Below are positions 6,138 through 9,166 of a stretch of DNA of 9,166 nt, in pieces. Made by a program: the position numbers and the translations under genes. Origin of the DNA: Pseudomonadota bacterium (GTDB lineage: Bacteria > Desulfobacterota > Anaeroferrophillalia > Anaeroferrophillales > Tharpellaceae); assembly GCA_015486505.1 (NCBI GenBank), contig WFRP01000014.1, positions 1 to 9,166 on the forward strand, read 5' to 3'. The notes beneath the pieces are model-generated. The model searched no databases and had not been told where the DNA came from. It worked only from the letters and a program-made list of their open reading frames with translations. Each line of letters opens with the position of its first letter. Positions within the stretch are counted from its first letter, which is position 1.

Positions 6138-7475
6138 TTACAATGTAAATACAATTTCACCATCGACAATAGTTTTTACCACCCGGCCGGTCATCTGCCA
6201 GCCGGCAAACGGGGTATTCCGGGATTTTGAATGAAATTTTCCGGGATCGACGACCCATTTAAGCTCAGGATCGATAATCATCAAATCCGCGGCCTTCCCC
6301 ACGGCCAGAGTCCCGCGATCAGAAAGGCCTAAGATTGCCGCCGGGGTTAAACTTAAACGGGCGGAAAGCTGAAGCGGGGTCAAAACTTTTTCATAAATCA
6401 GCCTTAGACCCAGGGCCAGCGCCGTTTCAAGGCCGACCACACCGAACGGGGCCAGATCATATTCAACCGCTTTTTCCGTCGCTTCATGCGGCGCGTGATC
6501 CGTGGCAATGACATCAATAGTGCCGTCGGCCAGTGCCGCCCGCAAAGCCGCGACATCGGCCGTCGAGCGCAGCGGCGGGCTCATTTTGGTGGCGGTATTA
6601 TAACACAACTGCTCCGGTTTCAGAGATTGAGCCAAATCTTCGCTGTAAGCTAAATCAACCACGGCCCGCTCATCAAGAAAAAGGTGATGCGGGGTTACTT
6701 CCGCTGTGACCTTGACCCCACGGGCTTTTGCCGATTTAATCAGGCGCACCCCCTCTTTGCTGCTGACATGGCAGATATGCACCGGCACATCAAGGTATTC
6801 CGCCAACATAATGGTGCGCGCGATATCGATATCCTCAGCCAGAGTCGGAATCCCCGGCAGGCCATGGGCGGCCGCTATTTGCCCCTCATGAATGACGCCG
6901 TCGGCAAAAAGGGCATTGTCCTGACAATGACAGAGCAGCGGCCGGTTAAAAAGAGAGGCATACTCTAAAGCGTGGCGCAATAATTTACTGTTAGCCACGG
7001 TTTTGCCGTCTTCGGAGAAAGCCACGGCTCCGGCTTCAGCCAAATCCCCCATCTCCACCAACTCTTCGCCCCGCATACCCTTGGTTATGGCCGCCACCGG
7101 CAGAACTTTAGCCGGAGCCGAGCGGGCCTGTTCGAGAATAAACCGGGTTACGGCCGAACTGTCGTTAACCGGTTTGGTATTGGCCATACAGACGATCGAG
7201 GTAAACCCCCCGGCAACCGCGGCCCGGGCCCCGCTTAAAATTGTTTCTTTATACTCAAAACCGGGCTCCCGGAGATGAGCATGCATATCGACAGCCCCCG
7301 GCATCACCCAGGCGCCGGCAAGATCCAGAACCGCAGCGCCCGGTGCGTCTGTCGCGGCCGCGATTTCGGCAACCTTACCGGCGACCAGAAGAATATCGGC
7401 CTTTTCATCAAGATTCTGACCGGCATCGATCAGCCGGGCATTTTTTAATAATAAAGCTGAATTATTGTCACTCAT
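6138..7475 (-). CDS. pyrC: Dihydroorotase, type I (PyrC)
   Basis: A 445-residue amidohydrolase that cyclises carbamoyl aspartate to dihydroorotate, step three of UMP synthesis. The metal-binding set of the family is present: HAHLRE with H65 and H67, D156 in FSEDGK, H183 in LCHCQD, H236 in HICHVS and D326 in ATDHAPH. MANTKP (97-102) and FGVVGLETAL (344-353) are also typical of class I enzymes, as opposed to the shorter E. coli PyrC. Two small departures: HCQD where HCED is usual, and KMSPPLR where KMNPPLR or KVNPPLR is usual, next to a loop at about 268-296 that seems longer than in common homologues. The ATG at 7475 has GGAGG 8 bases upstream, lying inside pyrB, and the genes overlap by 8 bp (ATGAGTGA), indicating translational coupling. 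In several bacteria this class associates with PyrB. Confidence 0.96.
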   Translation of the reverse strand: MSDNNSALLLKNARLIDAGQNLDEKADILLVAGKVAEIAAATDAPGAAVLDLAGAWVMPGAVDMHAHLREPGFEYKETILSGARAAVAGGFTSIVCMANTKPVNDSSAVTRFILEQARSAPAKVLPVAAITKGMRGEELVEMGDLAEAGAVAFSEDGKTVANSKLLRHALEYASLFNRPLLCHCQDNALFADGVIHEGQIAAAHGLPGIPTLAEDIDIARTIMLAEYLDVPVHICHVSSKEGVRLIKSAKARGVKVTAEVTPHHLFLDERAVVDLAYSEDLAQSLKPEQLCYNTATKMSPPLRSTADVAALRAALADGTIDVIATDHAPHEATEKAVEYDLAPFGVVGLETALALGLRLIYEKVLTPLQLSARLSLTPAAILGLSDRGTLAVGKAADLMIIDPELKWVVDPGKFHSKSRNTPFAGWQMTGRVVKTIVDGEIVFTL

Positions 7476-8397
7476 GCCCCTGACCTCCGAGCAGAAAAAG
7501 CACCGCCATCCTTAAAGCGACCCCGTTGCTGACCTGATTCAGGATTACCGCCCGATCGCTGTCGGCAACCTCGGAGGTAATTTCCACCCCGCGATTCATC
7601 GGGCCGGGATGCATAACTATGGCATCAGGCGCGGCCAAATCCAGCCGGCGGCGGTTGAGGCCGAAAACCCGGGCGTAATCCCGAATTGAAGGAAACAACA
7701 GCCTATCCTGACGTTCGAGCTGAATTCTGAGCATCATCACCACGTCCGCACCGGCAAGTGCCGCTTCAGGCCGGGCCCAGACCGTAACTCCGGGAATTTT
7801 GTCCAGATCCCGCGGCAGCATCGTCGGCGGGGCACAGACCCGGACTTTGATTCCCAGGGTCAACATCGCCCATATATTTGAGCGCGCCACCCGGCTGTGC
7901 GCGATATCGCCGATAATCGCCACGGTTAAACCGGGTTCAAGTTTTTTATGTTCTGAAATCGTCAAAAGATCGAGCAGGGCCTGAGTCGGATGCTCATTGG
8001 CACCGTCGCCGGCATTAACCACCCGGGCGTTAATACGGCCGGCAATCAGATGGGCGGCCCCGACGAATTTATGCCGGATAACAATAATATCCGGGGCCAT
8101 CGCCTGAATATTATCAACCGTATCGAGCAGACTTTCACCCTTGACCACGCTGGAGGTTGAAGCCGTCATATTAACCGCGTCCGCGCTTAAACGCTTGGCG
8201 GCAATCTCAAATGATGTCCGGGTCCGGGTGCTGGGCTCGAAAAAAAGATTTATAACCGTTTTACCGCGCAAAGCCGGAACTTTTTTTAAAGGACGTTCAG
8301 CAATCTCCTTAAATGATTCAGCGCTCTCAAGCAGGGCTCTGATCTCAGCGGCCGTCAGATCCCGGGTTCCCAATAGATCCTTACGCTTAAAACCCAT
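7468..8397 (-). CDS. pyrB: Aspartate carbamoyltransferase catalytic subunit (PyrB)
   Basis: A 309-residue protein, the usual length. It joins carbamoyl phosphate and aspartate, the committed step of pyrimidine synthesis. The carbamoyl-phosphate loop FFEPSTRTRTSFE is at residues 52-64, the SVVKGESLLDT loop at 83-93 with K86, HPTQALLDLLTI at 136-147, and the aspartate-domain HPGPMNRGVEI near residues 260-275. All signature residues are intact. There is no pyrI regulatory gene beside it; control is expected through PyrR. GGGGAG lies 8 bases before the ATG, just after the pyrR sequence, with only 5 bp between the genes. The 3' end overlaps pyrC. Confidence 0.97.
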   Translation of the reverse strand: MGFKRKDLLGTRDLTAAEIRALLESAESFKEIAERPLKKVPALRGKTVINLFFEPSTRTRTSFEIAAKRLSADAVNMTASTSSVVKGESLLDTVDNIQAMAPDIIVIRHKFVGAAHLIAGRINARVVNAGDGANEHPTQALLDLLTISEHKKLEPGLTVAIIGDIAHSRVARSNIWAMLTLGIKVRVCAPPTMLPRDLDKIPGVTVWARPEAALAGADVVMMLRIQLERQDRLLFPSIRDYARVFGLNRRRLDLAAPDAIVMHPGPMNRGVEITSEVADSDRAVILNQVSNGVALRMAVLFLLGGQGHE

Positions 8398-8402
8398 CGC
8401 TG

Positions 8403-8963
8403 CTACTCCCCTGACATTGCATTACGCGGCTTTACGGTTACTTTGTCAAAACCATCATTTTCCGCAATTCGCACCATCACCCGATCCTGAGGCGATGCCG
8501 GGATACTGACCCCGACATAATCCGCGGCAATCGGCAGTTCGTGACAACCGCGATCGACCAGAACCGCCAGTTGAATACTCTGGGGCCGGCCGAAATCAAT
8601 CAGGCTGTCCAGCGCCGCCCGCACCGTCCTACCGGTGTAAAGCACATCATCAACCAAAATTACCGTTGCCTCATCCAGAGAAAAAGGTATTTCGGTTTTC
8701 CGCACCACCGGATGATGCGTCGCGATTGAAAGATCATCACGATAAAGCGTAATATCGAGAATCCCTAAAGGCAGCTTACGGCCGGAGGCCGTTTTAATGA
8801 TATCCTGTAAACGCCGGGCCAGACAAACCCCGCGGGTCAGGACTCCGACCAGCACCAATTTTTCGGAGACGCAATTACGCTCGATAATCTCGGAAGCGAT
8901 CCGTTTAAGCATCTGGGCCACATCCTGAGCGCTGCAAACACAATTTTCTTTATCTACCGACAT
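8403..8963 (-). CDS. pyrR: PyrR bifunctional pyrimidine operon regulator / uracil phosphoribosyltransferase
   Basis: A type I phosphoribosyltransferase fold protein. The PRPP-binding motif VILVDDVLYTGRTV is complete (residues 101-114 from the chosen start). The family features GVLTRGVCLARRL, the LDITLYRDDL strand-hood, LAVLVDRGCHELPIAADYVG and the C-terminal VxV strand are present, matching PyrR and not a plain Upp. PyrR family members bind pyr mRNA in response to UMP/UTP and often have weak uracil phosphoribosyltransferase activity. I chose ATG at 8963 (186 residues), because it aligns best with the known N-terminus length; a GTG at 8972 in the same frame would add three residues. Neither has a strong Shine-Dalgarno. 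It is the first visible gene of the operon, 5 bp before pyrB. Confidence 0.94.
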   Translation of the reverse strand: MSVDKENCVCSAQDVAQMLKRIASEIIERNCVSEKLVLVGVLTRGVCLARRLQDIIKTASGRKLPLGILDITLYRDDLSIATHHPVVRKTEIPFSLDEATVILVDDVLYTGRTVRAALDSLIDFGRPQSIQLAVLVDRGCHELPIAADYVGVSIPASPQDRVMVRIAENDGFDKVTVKPRNAMSGE

Positions 8964-9090
8964 AGTATCCACGCAAATAACTACTATTTTTATTGACCAC
9001 GAAAAACCCGAAAATGTAACTATTCAGCCGAATCCGGGGTCGGGCGCGGTTTTTCTCCGCCAGGCGTTAAGATTTCTGTTTTTCCTTACG

Positions 9091-9137
9091 CTCGCTGCGC
9101 CCGCCTTGCAAAACTCGCTACGCTCAAACAGTTGCAA
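9091..9137. repeat. Short GC-rich direct repeats upstream of pyrR
   Basis: CTCGCTGCGC (9091-9100) and CTCGCTACGC (9114-9123) are 9 of 10 identical, and TACGCTC occurs at 9087-9093 and 9119-9125. TTGCAA, itself palindromic, flanks the second copy (9106-9111 and 9132-9137). They adjoin the REP-like element at the window edge and look like part of the same intergenic repeat cluster. Confidence 0.4.
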
Positions 9138-9138
9138 T

Positions 9139-9166
9139 GCTAATGCGGGAACAGATCCCGCAACCC
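9139..9166 (-). repeat. REP-like hairpin element, copy 2 (at the right edge, inverted relative to 4797-4824)
   Basis: A perfect 7-bp stem, TGCGGGA (9144-9150) with TCCCGCA (9156-9162), encloses the loop ACAGA. Its reverse complement matches copy 1 at 25 of 28 positions. One mismatch is in the loop and another (C in copy 1, T here on that strand) restores full pairing at the stem top. The element may continue beyond the window. Confidence 0.65.

Noticed and set aside
8985..9060. Intrinsic terminator or attenuator before pyrR
   Set aside because: On the minus strand TCGGG followed by five T can pair with an upstream CCCGA, but the stem is only 5 bp with a loop near 28 nt.
1..9166. CRISPR array, tRNA, rRNA or complete insertion sequence
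   Set aside because: No regularly spaced long repeats, cloverleaf-like or rRNA-like sequence and no transposase gene were seen on either strand.

Overview
All eight protein-coding genes lie on the minus strand, so the window reads right to left. It holds two unrelated blocks. The right half is a compact de novo pyrimidine operon, pyrR-pyrB-pyrC-carA. The left half is a type I restriction-modification (R-M) locus, hsdR-dinD-hsdS, with hsdS cut by the left edge. The GC-rich coding, the pyrR-pyrB-pyrC-carA order, a type I (class I) dihydroorotase and REP-like intergenic repeats suggest a Gram-negative bacterium, perhaps of the Desulfobacterota or a related deltaproteobacterial group. That placement is inference from gene order and general appearance, not from a search.

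Layout from right to left. Positions 9166-8964 are a pyrR upstream region with a REP-like hairpin at the very edge and short GC-rich direct repeats. Then come pyrR (8963-8403), pyrB (8397-7468), pyrC (7475-6138, overlapping pyrB by 8 bp) and carA (6083-4920). PyrR senses pyrimidine state. PyrB and PyrC carry out the second and third steps of UMP synthesis. CarA is the glutaminase subunit for the first step. The partner gene carB, often next to carA, is not in the window.

Positions 4919-4509 are a gene-free gap of 411 bp. It contains a 7-bp tandem repeat that overlaps the end of carA, REP-like hairpins, and an AT-rich stretch with two inverted repeats ahead of hsdR. Left of it, hsdR (4508-1530) encodes the translocase/nuclease subunit. 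dinD (1508-666) encodes a homologue of the SOS protein DinD. hsdS (669 to beyond position 1) encodes the DNA-specificity subunit and overlaps dinD by ATGA. The methylase gene hsdM is absent from the window and, if the system is complete, should lie beyond the left edge.

The points most worth a second look are: dinD placed and translationally coupled inside an hsd operon; the sharp GC drop in the target-recognition part of hsdS between GC-rich conserved repeats; the tandem repeat that supplies the last codons and stop of carA exactly where the R-M block begins; and two inverted copies of a REP-like element that bracket the pyr operon. I found no CRISPR array, tRNA, rRNA or complete insertion sequence.
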